40,387 nt of DNA from Victivallales bacterium (GTDB lineage Bacteria; Verrucomicrobiota; Lentisphaeria; Oligosphaerales; Oligosphaeraceae). This document shows, piece after piece, positions 1 to 8,660 of this stretch. The notes under the pieces are model-generated. The model ran no database searches. It was not told where the DNA came from and saw only the letters and a list, made by a program, of their open reading frames with translations. The translations under genes and the position numbers were made by a program. The stretch lies in assembly GCA_017548425.1 (NCBI GenBank), contig JAFZAB010000202.1, positions 1 through 40,387 on the forward strand, written 5' to 3'. How positions within the stretch are numbered: the stretch's first letter is position 1; each line of letters opens with the position of its first letter.

Positions 1-358
1 GTTTGCCGGCCTTTTCAGCGGCTTCTTTCATGGCGATGGCCTTTTCAGGGCTGACGGCGTCAGGCTTCTCGCTGAAGACGTTCTTACCATGTTCAAACGC
101 CGCGACGGCAATTTCCGAATGCAGATAGTTCGGCGTGCAGATATCGACGCAATCGATGTCCTCCCGCGCGACGAGATCGCGATAATCCGTATAGACGGCC
201 GCTTCCGGATAGAAATCGCGGACGAATGCCTCCGCGCGCTCCTTGATAATGTCGCAGACGGCGACGACTTTCACGCGTTTGTCATTCTTGTAGAAGGGCC
301 AATGTGCTCCGCGGGCGATTCCGCCGCAACCAACGATACCGACTTTGTAAGTGCTCAT
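1..358 (-). CDS. Gfo/Idh/MocA family NAD(P)-dependent oxidoreductase, N-terminal part (cut by window edge)
   Basis: Reading from 358 leftwards gives MSTYKVGIVGCGGIARGAHW and continues to the window edge, so only about 119 N-terminal residues are present. The Rossmann dinucleotide motif GCGGIA lies at residues 10-15, and the family's catalytic Lys signature is present as FSEKPDAVS. The start has a good ribosome binding site, AAGGAAA at 364-370, about 6 nt upstream. The family oxidises or reduces sugars, sugar acids and polyols using NAD(P). The substrate cannot be named from this fragment. It lies downstream of the 1529-aa secreted glycosidase-like gene on the same strand, separated by two tandem-repeat arrays, so it may use a sugar released by that enzyme (inference). 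Confidence 0.85.
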   Translation of the reverse strand, partial: MSTYKVGIVGCGGIARGAHWPFYKNDKRVKVVAVCDIIKERAEAFVRDFYPEAAVYTDYRDLVAREDIDCVDICTPNYLHSEIAVAAFEHGKNVFSEKPDAVSPEKAIAMKEAAEKAGK

Positions 359-385
359 GTGTGTTTCCTTTTTAGATTATTGTAA

Positions 386-408
386 GGGACGAAAGGGACG
401 AAAGAGAC
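386..408. repeat. 9-bp tandem repeat (GGGACGAAA)
   Basis: Two full copies and a partial copy of GGGACGAAA. On the minus (coding) strand this reads GTCCCTTTC. The same 9-mer array on the coding strand follows the oxidoreductase gene at 29470-29494. Confidence 0.8.
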
Positions 409-420
409 ATAAAAGAAATT

Positions 421-469
421 AAGCATTAAGCATTAAGCATTCAGCATTCAGCATTAAGCATTAAGCATT
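421..469. repeat. 7-bp tandem array (AAGCATT; coding strand TTAATGC), 7 units
   Basis: Seven contiguous heptamers, five AAGCATT and two CAGCATT. The last unit supplies the TAA stop codon (468-470) of the adjacent minus-strand gene. The same unit recurs at 32058-32197, 33243-33278 and 33953-34022, always in the same orientation relative to the gene that ends beside it. Confidence 0.9.
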
Positions 470-3400
470 ACTCCAAAATAAGCCATCCGAACTGCGAGGA
501 ATCCTTTCCGTCGCAGATTCCAGGCGTCCATTCGCAATAGCCGTGGAAGCCTTTGCCATCGTTGTCCATCAGCGTGAACGAGAACGGGATACGCTGACCT
601 CTGGCTGGATTCTGGATGTTGATTTGCTTCCATGGGATCACGGCGCGATAGGTTGTCAAATTGCCGTCATGCTTGACGGTGATTTTGGCGTTTTTCATCA
701 CATCGCCGACGCCGAGAGCCTCCCAACGGAAGACGAATGCGCCGTCCTTTCCGTCGGCCAATGCGAACTCTGTCTCGCGACCGTCGTAGTTCGCATTCTT
801 GTTCATGGGACCGTTGCGGAAGGCCAGTTGGACGCAATCGCCTAGCCAGACTTCAGGCGTTTTCGGCGGATATTCGTAGATGTTGTCTTTCACTTCCGCG
901 ACGATGTAAAGATTCGCGTCATCCCACAGGCAGCGCAAACGGCCGGAGAGATCGTCTTCGCCGCCGTAGTCCTTTTCGACTTTGACCGTTTCCGCCAGTT
1001 TGCCGCCGACGGACGTCCAGACGGACGACGGCCAATTGTCCATGTCTTCCGCGTTGCCGCTGAGTCGTTTGGCAGCGAGACGCGGACGTGATTTCTGGAC
1101 GGGAACGGACGTCATGGCGGTATCCGTCACAACGGAGGCCGTAAGTTTCATCTGGCCCGCCGCGGCGCGTTCAGGAACCGTCACTTTCATCGCGACGGAT
1201 TTCCTGGCACCGCTCTTCAGCCGCGTCACGTCAAACGCATTGGACGGCTCCGCTTTCCAGCCTTCGGGAAGATTCACCAAAACGCGTCCGGACTGTCTAT
1301 AATAACTGTGGTTCGTCACAGACACATGGAGTATGAATGTCTCGCCGCCATGGACTTTCGGGACGCCGCCGAGTTTCACCTCCAATTTCGGTTTGACAAC
1401 GACGTTCAGCGGAATCCGCTCGTAACCGTCGCAACCTTTCACGGTCAGCACGATGTCGTTGCCTTTCAACGATAGCCCATCTTCTTCATCCGTCCATAAC
1501 ATACAGGTAATTTCTCCGTATTTGTTTTCCATAGAAGGGGTAATTGTCCGTTTTAAATTCACAAGCGAAAGATCCGTCTCGACGCCCGGCTTGCCGCCGA
1601 CCACTTCGTAACGAATAATCGTCGGTTCACAGCCGCTGACAATTGTCAGCGGTGAATCCAGCAATTTGATGGACGCGCCGCCATACGCCCGCAGCAGATG
1701 CAAGGCGACGGAATCCTTTAGTTCCTTGTCTTTCAACGACTTGAATTCATCGTTCAAAATATTCTTCAACTCTGTCGGCGACCGTTTGGCTGCACGGAAC
1801 GTCAGCAAGCAGATTTCCTGCGGTTGCAACGCTTGCGTCCATTCGATGGACTTTTCGGCAAAGCCAAGCAGTACTTCGCCGTGTTCGTTCAGCCGCGAGA
1901 CTTCGCAAAGATTATCAACATATGCCAACGGCACATCCTTGCACGTAAACGTCTGGTAGCTGTCGCTGTAGTTGACGATGGCCATCAGCAGATCGCCCTG
2001 CGGATTTTTCCACAGCGTCGATTGGACGGACGGCAACGTAACATTGTGCGGCGAACGCAGATGCCACGTCGTTGTAAAATCGGGCGTTGCAACGTAGTTC
2101 GGCACTTCGCCGAGCAGTTCGCCCAAGACCATGAACTCCTTGGCGGCCTTCTGCAACGAGCCAAGGCGGATGAGATATTCGAGATGGTCACGATGGTGCG
2201 AATTCATGATCCATTCGCCATTCCAACCGAGCTGGCAGCCCCACAGGAAATCGCGGCCTTGGCATGCGCGGAATGCGGCAAAATCATCCTCCGCGTACAT
2301 CGGGCTTGTGAAATAGATGGCGTAGCCGCTATAAACGGCGGTCATGGCGGGCACATCCTCCTGATTGCGCTGTACCCACGTCAAGAAGCCGTCGATGTTA
2401 TCCATATACGGCTCGGCGATGTTCTCCGTCGTCAATGTAACACCCTTGGCCGCAGCCATTTCCTTGATAGGCGTCAGCATGGCGCGATATCCGTCGCACC
2501 AATGGCGGCCTCCGCCGATCGGATGGTTATGCGTCGGATCGAAGCAGAGTTTCGGGGCGGCGGCACCGATTTGGTCCAGATAAATACCGTTCACGCCGCA
2601 TTCGTTCATGAGCCGTGAGCAGATTTCCTGTATTTTGCCCTGCCACTGCTTCGTGAACGGGCAGTTCGGCACGAGGCGGCGTTTGGAGCCGTAGATTTCG
2701 ATGTAAGGCTCTCCCTTTTCGTTCTTTGCGGCGGATTTGATGCCTTCCGTCGGGAAGCTGTCGATGTCCATGTCCCACAGACGTCCATTGATATACGGCA
2801 TGATCATCTGGCCTTTTTCCTTCATGCGGGCGGTCGTTTCCGCGAAACCTTCCTTCGTCGGGAAATAGTTCGGATAGGAATGGTCAAAGGGAATCTGATG
2901 CCAACTGTACCAATGAGTTGCGAATGGGACGCGACCATTGACGCGTTTGTCCAAATCGACGAGAGTCTTCTCGACGTTTTTCGGCTCGCCACTGAGGCAC
3001 ATCCAGAAACCGTTGTCAATGAAGCGTTGCGGGAAGTCCTTTCGTTGCGCGATGGGGCCTTTCGCCGTCCACGGCTGCTGGAGTGCCCACTTACGGTATT
3101 TCTTGGCGGCTTGCCACCAATCGCCGTGATAGAGACTCAAAACAACTGGAAAATCCGTCGCGAACGACGCTCCGGGCTGCCCCATGTTTTCCGCGTATGT
3201 CTGATAGGAAATATCTTGTTTGGAGGAAACAAGAATACGTTTCGGACGGGCCGCGCCGTCATGTGCTCCGAAATAAACGCCTGTGTTGCCGATGTTGAAC
3301 GCCATGAACTGCATGGGCGCGACGGCGCACGGATACATGAAACCGATGCCTTCGCGGTTGTTTTTGAAAAGGCGTGCCCCCCAGTTGCCACCGGGCAGCA

Positions 3401-5057
3401 ACGCATCGCCCTTTCCAGGCTCGAAAACTTGTCCAAGCGACGGATATTCAGATGTCCATAGACCATAGTTTTTACTGCGGTTGGCGAGCGACATGCGGAA
3501 CTCAAATTGCTTTTCAGCTTCATTCCATATCACATCGCAAGTCACGTCCAACACGTCTTTTTCATCGCCAATGGCTTGATTCTTCCAGATGAAACGAAGG
3601 CCGTTGTCGATCTTCTCGCAGATGCCCTGCCCCACGCTACGGTTCGTCAGTTTTACAGCGGGCAAACTGTCTTTTGCAGGAGCTCCGTACAACGGATCTT
3701 CCACGACGCCTTCACCGTTTTTGGTCTGTTTCGCGATGTCCAATTTGCGGAATTCCAGAATCCACAATCCTGCATATTCGGAGCGGATATCAAAGAAACG
3801 CGTGCCATTCGTTTTATCGACAAGTCCTTGGCAGGCAAAACCTTCCGACGCATCCGCGAAGACAAGCCGCGCATCCGCTGTTTCAATCTGCTGGGCGCTT
3901 GTCAACGCAAGTCCCGATTTGGACGGTTCTTCCGTCGCCGCCGTCTTCGCTTCGGTGCCATTCACCATTTCGATTTTCAGCTTCGCGTCTTTTCCGAGCC
4001 AGCGGGTGAACCATTCGTTGTCATCGCTGGCAGGACCGAAATACATGCTGCCCGCACGAGACTCGCTCGTCTGTCCGACGGACATCGCCTGACGGCTGTG
4101 GCTGACGTAATAGACGAATTCATCCGACGCGTCCCAGCAGGACAAGCGATAGCCGCTGACGCCCATCGCTTCGTCATTCGTGCTCAGCAACGCCCAGTCC
4201 TCTGCGCCGATTCCAGGCCCTTTCACGCCTTTTTCACGCATGGGAATGATGGACATCGGCTCGCCAGTGACAAAATGCGTATAGTATTTATCCTGACGGG
4301 ACAAATGCAGGAAATGCAATTCGTTCCATTCGATGGGCTGGCCGTCGCCGCGTTCGATATCGACCGTCACATCAACAACTGGCGAATACGCCGTATAGAT
4401 ATAGCGGTAAACAGCATGCAGCTTATCGGGCGCGTAATTCATGCCGCTTTTGTAGCCTGTGCGGGCTTCGACGACGACGCGCAGCGGACTCTTGAAAACG
4501 ACTTTTGCTGTCGCCACGTCATCGGCCATAATCGTATATTGCATGTGCGTTTCGCGGTTGAAGACACGATCCAGCAGATGGGCCTTCGTGTCCGTATAGC
4601 CAGACGAACAATAGCGGATGTTCTGCGGCATGCCGCCATGGCCTTTCATTGGATGCTCCAACTGGAAATACGTCGTGCCGATGATGATCTTGCCGTCACG
4701 TTCTTCGCAGGTCAAATCCGTTTCAAGATTCAATTCAGACAGCTTGTCCGTTGCCTTGAACTGGAAATAGCGGACGCTGCCAGCCTCCGTGATTCCGGGC
4801 ATGAGCCATGTGACGACAGGCTGCTTGCCGCTTTTGTCTATTTCGGCGACCGTTTCCTGCAAAAAGTTTCCACGATCATCCGTTTCAATGACTTGGAACT
4901 TCTTTTCCAGAAGCCATTGTTCCGTTACAGGCTGGCTAACAATCTGTTCGAAGCGTTCCTCCCCGTTATTACGGACATTTACCTGCAACGCCTCCTGTGC
5001 GAACAGTGCCCCCGCGCAAAGCATTGTATTCAAGCAGAAAAGCAAATTCTTATTCAT
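468..5057 (-). CDS. Large secreted glycoside-hydrolase-like protein (DUF6259-type TIM barrel) with C-terminal CBM9-like domain
   Basis: 1529 aa with a Sec signal peptide (MNKNLLFCLNTMLCAGALFA, residues 1-20). The N-terminal third is beta-rich. A TIM-barrel-like segment covers roughly residues 690-1000, with HWYSWHQIPFDHSYPNYFPT, then VNGIYLDQIG near 826 (candidate nucleophile Asp) and TTENIAEPYMDNIDGF near 877 (candidate acid/base Glu). This resembles the DUF6259 group found in PVC-group polysaccharide degraders. A region around 1270-1330 looks like an NEW3-type beta domain. Residues about 1340-1529 (LRCLWDDANLYIVAEVKDN and on) resemble a family-9 carbohydrate-binding/DOMON-like fold. The start has AAGGA 5 nt upstream. 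The stop codon is contributed by the heptamer array. Catalytic roles are inferred from motif position only, and the substrate is unknown. Confidence 0.75.
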   Translation of the reverse strand: MNKNLLFCLNTMLCAGALFAQEALQVNVRNNGEERFEQIVSQPVTEQWLLEKKFQVIETDDRGNFLQETVAEIDKSGKQPVVTWLMPGITEAGSVRYFQFKATDKLSELNLETDLTCEERDGKIIIGTTYFQLEHPMKGHGGMPQNIRYCSSGYTDTKAHLLDRVFNRETHMQYTIMADDVATAKVVFKSPLRVVVEARTGYKSGMNYAPDKLHAVYRYIYTAYSPVVDVTVDIERGDGQPIEWNELHFLHLSRQDKYYTHFVTGEPMSIIPMREKGVKGPGIGAEDWALLSTNDEAMGVSGYRLSCWDASDEFVYYVSHSRQAMSVGQTSESRAGSMYFGPASDDNEWFTRWLGKDAKLKIEMVNGTEAKTAATEEPSKSGLALTSAQQIETADARLVFADASEGFACQGLVDKTNGTRFFDIRSEYAGLWILEFRKLDIAKQTKNGEGVVEDPLYGAPAKDSLPAVKLTNRSVGQGICEKIDNGLRFIWKNQAIGDEKDVLDVTCDVIWNEAEKQFEFRMSLANRSKNYGLWTSEYPSLGQVFEPGKGDALLPGGNWGARLFKNNREGIGFMYPCAVAPMQFMAFNIGNTGVYFGAHDGAARPKRILVSSKQDISYQTYAENMGQPGASFATDFPVVLSLYHGDWWQAAKKYRKWALQQPWTAKGPIAQRKDFPQRFIDNGFWMCLSGEPKNVEKTLVDLDKRVNGRVPFATHWYSWHQIPFDHSYPNYFPTKEGFAETTARMKEKGQMIMPYINGRLWDMDIDSFPTEGIKSAAKNEKGEPYIEIYGSKRRLVPNCPFTKQWQGKIQEICSRLMNECGVNGIYLDQIGAAAPKLCFDPTHNHPIGGGRHWCDGYRAMLTPIKEMAAAKGVTLTTENIAEPYMDNIDGFLTWVQRNQEDVPAMTAVYSGYAIYFTSPMYAEDDFAAFRACQGRDFLWGCQLGWNGEWIMNSHHRDHLEYLIRLGSLQKAAKEFMVLGELLGEVPNYVATPDFTTTWHLRSPHNVTLPSVQSTLWKNPQGDLLMAIVNYSDSYQTFTCKDVPLAYVDNLCEVSRLNEHGEVLLGFAEKSIEWTQALQPQEICLLTFRAAKRSPTELKNILNDEFKSLKDKELKDSVALHLLRAYGGASIKLLDSPLTIVSGCEPTIIRYEVVGGKPGVETDLSLVNLKRTITPSMENKYGEITCMLWTDEEDGLSLKGNDIVLTVKGCDGYERIPLNVVVKPKLEVKLGGVPKVHGGETFILHVSVTNHSYYRQSGRVLVNLPEGWKAEPSNAFDVTRLKSGARKSVAMKVTVPERAAAGQMKLTASVVTDTAMTSVPVQKSRPRLAAKRLSGNAEDMDNWPSSVWTSVGGKLAETVKVEKDYGGEDDLSGRLRCLWDDANLYIVAEVKDNIYEYPPKTPEVWLGDCVQLAFRNGPMNKNANYDGRETEFALADGKDGAFVFRWEALGVGDVMKNAKITVKHDGNLTTYRAVIPWKQINIQNPARGQRIPFSFTLMDNDGKGFHGYCEWTPGICDGKDSSQFGWLILE

Positions 5058-5073
5058 AGGAGTCCTTTTTTAT

Positions 5074-5105
5074 CTGGATATTCTGGATATTCTGGATATT
5101 CTGGA
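5074..5105. repeat. 9-bp tandem repeat (CTGGATATT)
   Basis: Three CTGGATATT units and a partial fourth between two minus-strand genes. On the coding strand the unit is CCAGAATAT at its start, closely related to the CCAGAACTT array at 23020-23067. It fills most of the 60-bp junction between the two glycosidase-like genes. Confidence 0.85.
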
Positions 5106-5117
5106 ATGGTAAATACT

Positions 5118-7913
5118 CTACTGAAGTTCATATACGTGTACGGCAAATGGCTTGAAATCGTCTTTCAAGCCATTTGCGCAATCTACGGTACGGTCTTCAA
5201 AGAGCACTTTTGCAGTCTTGAAGCCTTTCACGTCAATGGCCGCTTTCACAGCTCCTGTGGATGAATTGCACGCCAGCAGGATTTTCGGGCCGTCGTTGTC
5301 TTTCAGCAGGCACGTGACAGACGGATAGTCCAAGCCGTCCGTTTTCGGGCCATCAAGAATCGTGACGGCGGGCTGTTCCTTCGCATGACGTGAGCAGAGT
5401 TGATCATGAATGGACGACAGTTCGCCAGCCACCGTGGTGATTTCACGCCAATGCTCAGGGGTGCTCGTCACGCCGTGATTTTGGTTGTAACCACCGTAAG
5501 TGTACCATGTTATGCCATGCGCTCCATGGATGATGGAGAGATAGCTCATGGCGCGCAGTTCATCGAAACTTGGGAAACGTTTCCAGCCCCATCCGTCGAA
5601 ATGCTGAATGATCGACCAGATGGTCTTCGTGGGAGAACCGTTGCGGGAGAGATCGTCAAAGATGGTCTTCATGTCGCGAATAACTGTTGGAACTTCTGTC
5701 GCGTCCGGCTTGTCTTCGCGGACGGGATAGATTTCCGGCATGAAGGAATCCGTGGATTCGATGAACGGTTCATAATAACTTGCGCCACGCGGCCCCGTGG
5801 CATCAGCCTGCGTTGTAAGATGCGCATTGTCAAGGGAATGGCAGATGTCATGGTTGCGTCTCACATCTTCTGGCGAGAAATAGGTATGCGTGTCGTCCCC
5901 GATGTACCATGCGAGAATGGACGGATGATGGCGTTCATGGATGATGTTGTTGATCATGTCGCTGCCGGGCGTGATCCACAACTTGAAGCCGTATTTGTCC
6001 GCCGTGTTTAGAAATTCCGCAAAATCCGCGTTGCGGCTGGCATTGTAGGTATGAGCGAAATTGAAACCAGCGGCTTTTAAATCCTTGAACGCCTTGTCGA
6101 TATTGTTTCCGTTGAATTCGCGCTTCCAAACGGCGTAGAGGCCGATCGGGAAGAACGGCTTGCCGTCAACAAGCACGAAACCATCGTCACGCATCGTCAC
6201 GACGTTTTCCGTCGCCTCTTTATCGTAAAGAATCATCCGTGAATCATGGAAACGCTTGCCGGAGTAGTCTTTACCTTCGACTTGGAGATGATGGACGTTG
6301 GACTTTACAATCGCTTCCGCTGGCCTTAAGCCATCAAACGCAATGATATCCAGATCGAAGAATTCGTCCTTTTTGAGATTCGGCACGTCGAAACCGAACT
6401 GGATGGTGCAGCAGGCCGCATTTTCGGGAGCCGCCAATGTGATCATTTTTTCCGTCCATTCCGTCAACGGCTTGCCGTAGCGGATGATGATCGGCTCGCC
6501 GATCGGCTGCATCGCATCCGTCAACCAAACAATGCGGTTCCGATCGTCCGCATTTTCCAAGTTATTGTTATGACGAATCTTATAGCGGAGTGTATAGATT
6601 TCGCCACCTTTCACGGCCAGCGGTTGGGATTTGAAGAAGAAGCTGCTGTCCTGTTCGACGGCCAGACGGGTGACGCGAACGGCCGTTGTCGAATCTTCCA
6701 AATCAATCCGTTTCAACACGCTTTGATAATTGTGGAACGTCCATGTGCGTGGCGACAGCGACGGCGGCAACGGTTTCAACGGCTCCGCAGGCGTGTAGCT
6801 GATGACATCGCCATGGCGAACAACTTGCGATGTAATATCTTGGTCATCAAGCAGATAATGAACCGACGGCCAGAAGATGATGTCCCCGTCTTTCATCTGG
6901 AAGCGGATTTCGGAGGCCGGATCCGGATTGGGTGATTTGCTCAACATGCTGATGCTTGGGCTTTTATCAATGGTATAGGTCCAATTCTTATCAATGCGGT
7001 CATCAATTGTGACGGATTTTAGTCGCGGAGTAGTACCGTGACTTCTCATGATAACTTTATAACGGAACCATGAATGGCCATTAGGAAGCAAAACTCTTCC
7101 GGGATGGCGTCCTGTATCATCCGCCTCGCAATTGACGAATTTCGTCCATTCGCCAGGCGTTCCGTTGTTGTCAGGAGCCGTTGATTTCAAGAAATATAAG
7201 TAACTACCTTCTTGCCTTATGCTATTACAGGCCATATCGACATAGCCTTTATTTGTAAAATATGGCAGTGAAACGAAGGAACCTTGTTCATAATATGAAT
7301 GCTTGTCCGTCTTCTGGATAATTTCGACTTCCGAAATGGCCATGTGTTCGCCTTCTGGAACGTTCGGGATGTCGAAACCGACAAAAAACTGCGCCTTCAC
7401 GGCTTCCTTTGGAACGACGCCATCGCAATACGTATCCGTCCAATCCTTACTGTTCATCGTGAAACGGTATGGGAAGAAGTTCTCCAACCGTTTGCCTTCG
7501 GCATCGAACCAGTAAAGGCACATTTTATACATGTCCTTGTGGCCGGACGGGTTATGTAACGGGAAGGTGCCCATTGCACGGATTTTGATGGTGAAATCAG
7601 AACCGCCGATGACATCGAACGGCTTGCCGGCGAGCTCCCACGCCGTGTCGCTGTTCGGCTTCTCCATGCCAATGTAAGCGGCTTGTTTACCAAGAACTCT
7701 CCGCACATCCATGACGAGCTTGTTTTCAAAATTTGATGCCTCCCAATTTGTAAAGCCATTGGAGAAATTTTCAGAGAAAACGACATCGCCCTTTCGATCG
7801 AGTTCAACGGTGCCATCCTTTATCTTCAGATGGTTGTTTTCAATCAACGGCGCGGCATGCGCGGCGATGGCCAACGCACAGAGGCTTAGGCAAATACGAT
7901 GCTGCAATGTCAT
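5118..7913 (-). CDS. Secreted beta-galactosidase/clan-A-like TIM-barrel glycosidase
   Basis: 931 aa with a signal peptide (MTLQHRICLSLCALAIAAHA). The N-terminal half has two beta-sandwich, carbohydrate-binding-like segments (FSNGFTNWEASNF near residue 50 and another around 390-540). The catalytic-type barrel starts near 575 with DGKPFFPIGLYAVW, a typical entry motif of GH2/GH42/GH5-related proteins. It continues with ILAWYIGDDTH near 673, where relatives usually have an Asp-Glu-Pro motif, and SFMPEIYPVRED near 728. The protein ends in a short beta domain (FKPFAVHVYEL). It lies 60 bp upstream of the 1529-aa glycosidase-like gene on the same strand, so the two may act together on an extracellular or periplasmic glycan (inference). 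Exact family and substrate are uncertain. Confidence 0.72.
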   Translation of the reverse strand: MTLQHRICLSLCALAIAAHAAPLIENNHLKIKDGTVELDRKGDVVFSENFSNGFTNWEASNFENKLVMDVRRVLGKQAAYIGMEKPNSDTAWELAGKPFDVIGGSDFTIKIRAMGTFPLHNPSGHKDMYKMCLYWFDAEGKRLENFFPYRFTMNSKDWTDTYCDGVVPKEAVKAQFFVGFDIPNVPEGEHMAISEVEIIQKTDKHSYYEQGSFVSLPYFTNKGYVDMACNSIRQEGSYLYFLKSTAPDNNGTPGEWTKFVNCEADDTGRHPGRVLLPNGHSWFRYKVIMRSHGTTPRLKSVTIDDRIDKNWTYTIDKSPSISMLSKSPNPDPASEIRFQMKDGDIIFWPSVHYLLDDQDITSQVVRHGDVISYTPAEPLKPLPPSLSPRTWTFHNYQSVLKRIDLEDSTTAVRVTRLAVEQDSSFFFKSQPLAVKGGEIYTLRYKIRHNNNLENADDRNRIVWLTDAMQPIGEPIIIRYGKPLTEWTEKMITLAAPENAACCTIQFGFDVPNLKKDEFFDLDIIAFDGLRPAEAIVKSNVHHLQVEGKDYSGKRFHDSRMILYDKEATENVVTMRDDGFVLVDGKPFFPIGLYAVWKREFNGNNIDKAFKDLKAAGFNFAHTYNASRNADFAEFLNTADKYGFKLWITPGSDMINNIIHERHHPSILAWYIGDDTHTYFSPEDVRRNHDICHSLDNAHLTTQADATGPRGASYYEPFIESTDSFMPEIYPVREDKPDATEVPTVIRDMKTIFDDLSRNGSPTKTIWSIIQHFDGWGWKRFPSFDELRAMSYLSIIHGAHGITWYTYGGYNQNHGVTSTPEHWREITTVAGELSSIHDQLCSRHAKEQPAVTILDGPKTDGLDYPSVTCLLKDNDGPKILLACNSSTGAVKAAIDVKGFKTAKVLFEDRTVDCANGLKDDFKPFAVHVYELQ
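5143..5177. other. Perfect 15-bp inverted repeat with 5-nt loop inside the 3' end of a coding region
   Basis: Arms 5143-5157 and 5163-5177 are exact reverse complements (GCAAATGGCTTGAAA and its partner) around the loop TCGTC. It lies in frame within the last 20 codons of the 931-aa glycosidase gene, encoding residues around NGLKDDFKPF. Confidence 0.9.
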
Positions 7914-7999
7914 GGTTGTTCCTCCAATCTTATATTTATTTGTATATTCTAATCAGTATCATTATTGTTTTCACAATATGTTTCTGCTTCATATATCTG

Positions 8000-8152
8000 T
8001 TGCGCGAAGCGCATTCAAATCGCCGAGCCGCAGACAGCCGTTGGAATTCTTTCATGATTGGATTTCATAATCTGCTAATCAAGCCATTAGGCGATTGTCG
8101 GCTTCTGCGGCGAGGCAATCTGTTTAATCTGTGTGATCTGTGGTTTTCTTTA
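8000..8152 (-). repeat. Composite interspersed repeat, copy A
   Basis: On the plus strand it begins with a small hairpin (TGCGCGAAGCGCA), followed by CGCCGAGCCGC, a variable AT-rich centre, then CTGCGGCGAGGC, and ends with the CTGTG tail (AATCTGTGTGATCTGTGG). The GC-rich ends form an inverted repeat. Read on the minus strand, the tail follows directly on the pyrophosphatase stop codon. Related copies are at 11203-11360, 12421-12577 and 32341-32478. The remaining 7914-7999 is AT-rich and probably holds the promoter of the 931-aa gene, but no clear -35/-10 pair was identified. Confidence 0.65.
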
Positions 8153-8512
8153 TTCCATTTGAATTTCGATGTGGAAATATTTTTCCTGAAATTCCACCTG
8201 TTCAGCAATCTCTTCCTTTGTGTAACTCCTTCCTTTTGGCGCGACAACCCACTTGTCCTCAACGTCATCCAGCCTGTGGATGATGGCAATCAGAATACCC
8301 GTGTATTCTTTCACCGGTTCATCCACGCCGAGCAGATAGGCATCCTGTTCTTCACCATCAGCCGCCATGATGCCTTTTACATATCCATAATTCACAGGAT
8401 ACTGCATATCAGGATATTTTGGATGCGAACTCCCCAACGGCCTGTCTATCGTGACGGTCACATGATGACCGATTCTCACAGGAGAATTGGCTACTGTGCT
8501 TTTATCATTCAT
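8150..8512 (-). CDS. Small family-I-like inorganic pyrophosphatase
   Basis: 120 aa. It hydrolyses pyrophosphate to phosphate in the cytoplasm. Visible family motifs are VTIDRPLGSSHPKYPDMQYP, YGYVKG, the metal-binding acidic stretch DGEEQDAYLLGV (the counterpart of DGDPxD in classical enzymes) and HRLDDVEDKWVVAPKG. It belongs to the short form (about 115-125 aa) known from Firmicutes and scattered gut bacteria, not the 175-aa E. coli form. The start is well supported, with AAGGA 5 nt upstream of ATG at 8512. The stop codon overlaps the tail of composite repeat copy A. It is downstream of uxaE, but a 31-bp-arm hairpin separates the two, so co-transcription is doubtful. Confidence 0.85.
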   Translation of the reverse strand: MNDKSTVANSPVRIGHHVTVTIDRPLGSSHPKYPDMQYPVNYGYVKGIMAADGEEQDAYLLGVDEPVKEYTGILIAIIHRLDDVEDKWVVAPKGRSYTKEEIAEQVEFQEKYFHIEIQME

Positions 8513-8559
8513 TTCCTTTTTGAAAAAAGTTAATCAAAATCCATGCAAAAAACTTAATA

Positions 8560-8633
8560 CCTCTCGTCTCATGTCTCTCGTCTCGCGTCATAATGCTTCC
8601 AATGACGTGAGACGTGAGACGTGAGACGTGAGG
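8560..8633. repeat. Long inverted repeat built of an 8-bp satellite; probable strong hairpin terminator
   Basis: Arm 8560-8590 and arm 8603-8633 (31 nt each) are reverse complements at 27 of 31 positions around a 12-nt loop (8591-8602). The right arm is a near-perfect repeat of GTGAGACG. It lies between the end of uxaE (8661) and the start of the pyrophosphatase gene (8512), both on the minus strand. No U-tract follows, so a role in termination or in mRNA 3'-end protection is inference. Confidence 0.85.
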
Positions 8634-8660
8634 AATTGTTTAATGGTTATTATAGTAATC

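Noticed and set aside
3507..5264. 585-codon open frame on the plus strand
   Set aside because: Lies antisense to the 1529-aa signal-peptide protein; its translation has no recognisable domain and is rich in residues expected from complementing GC-rich codons.
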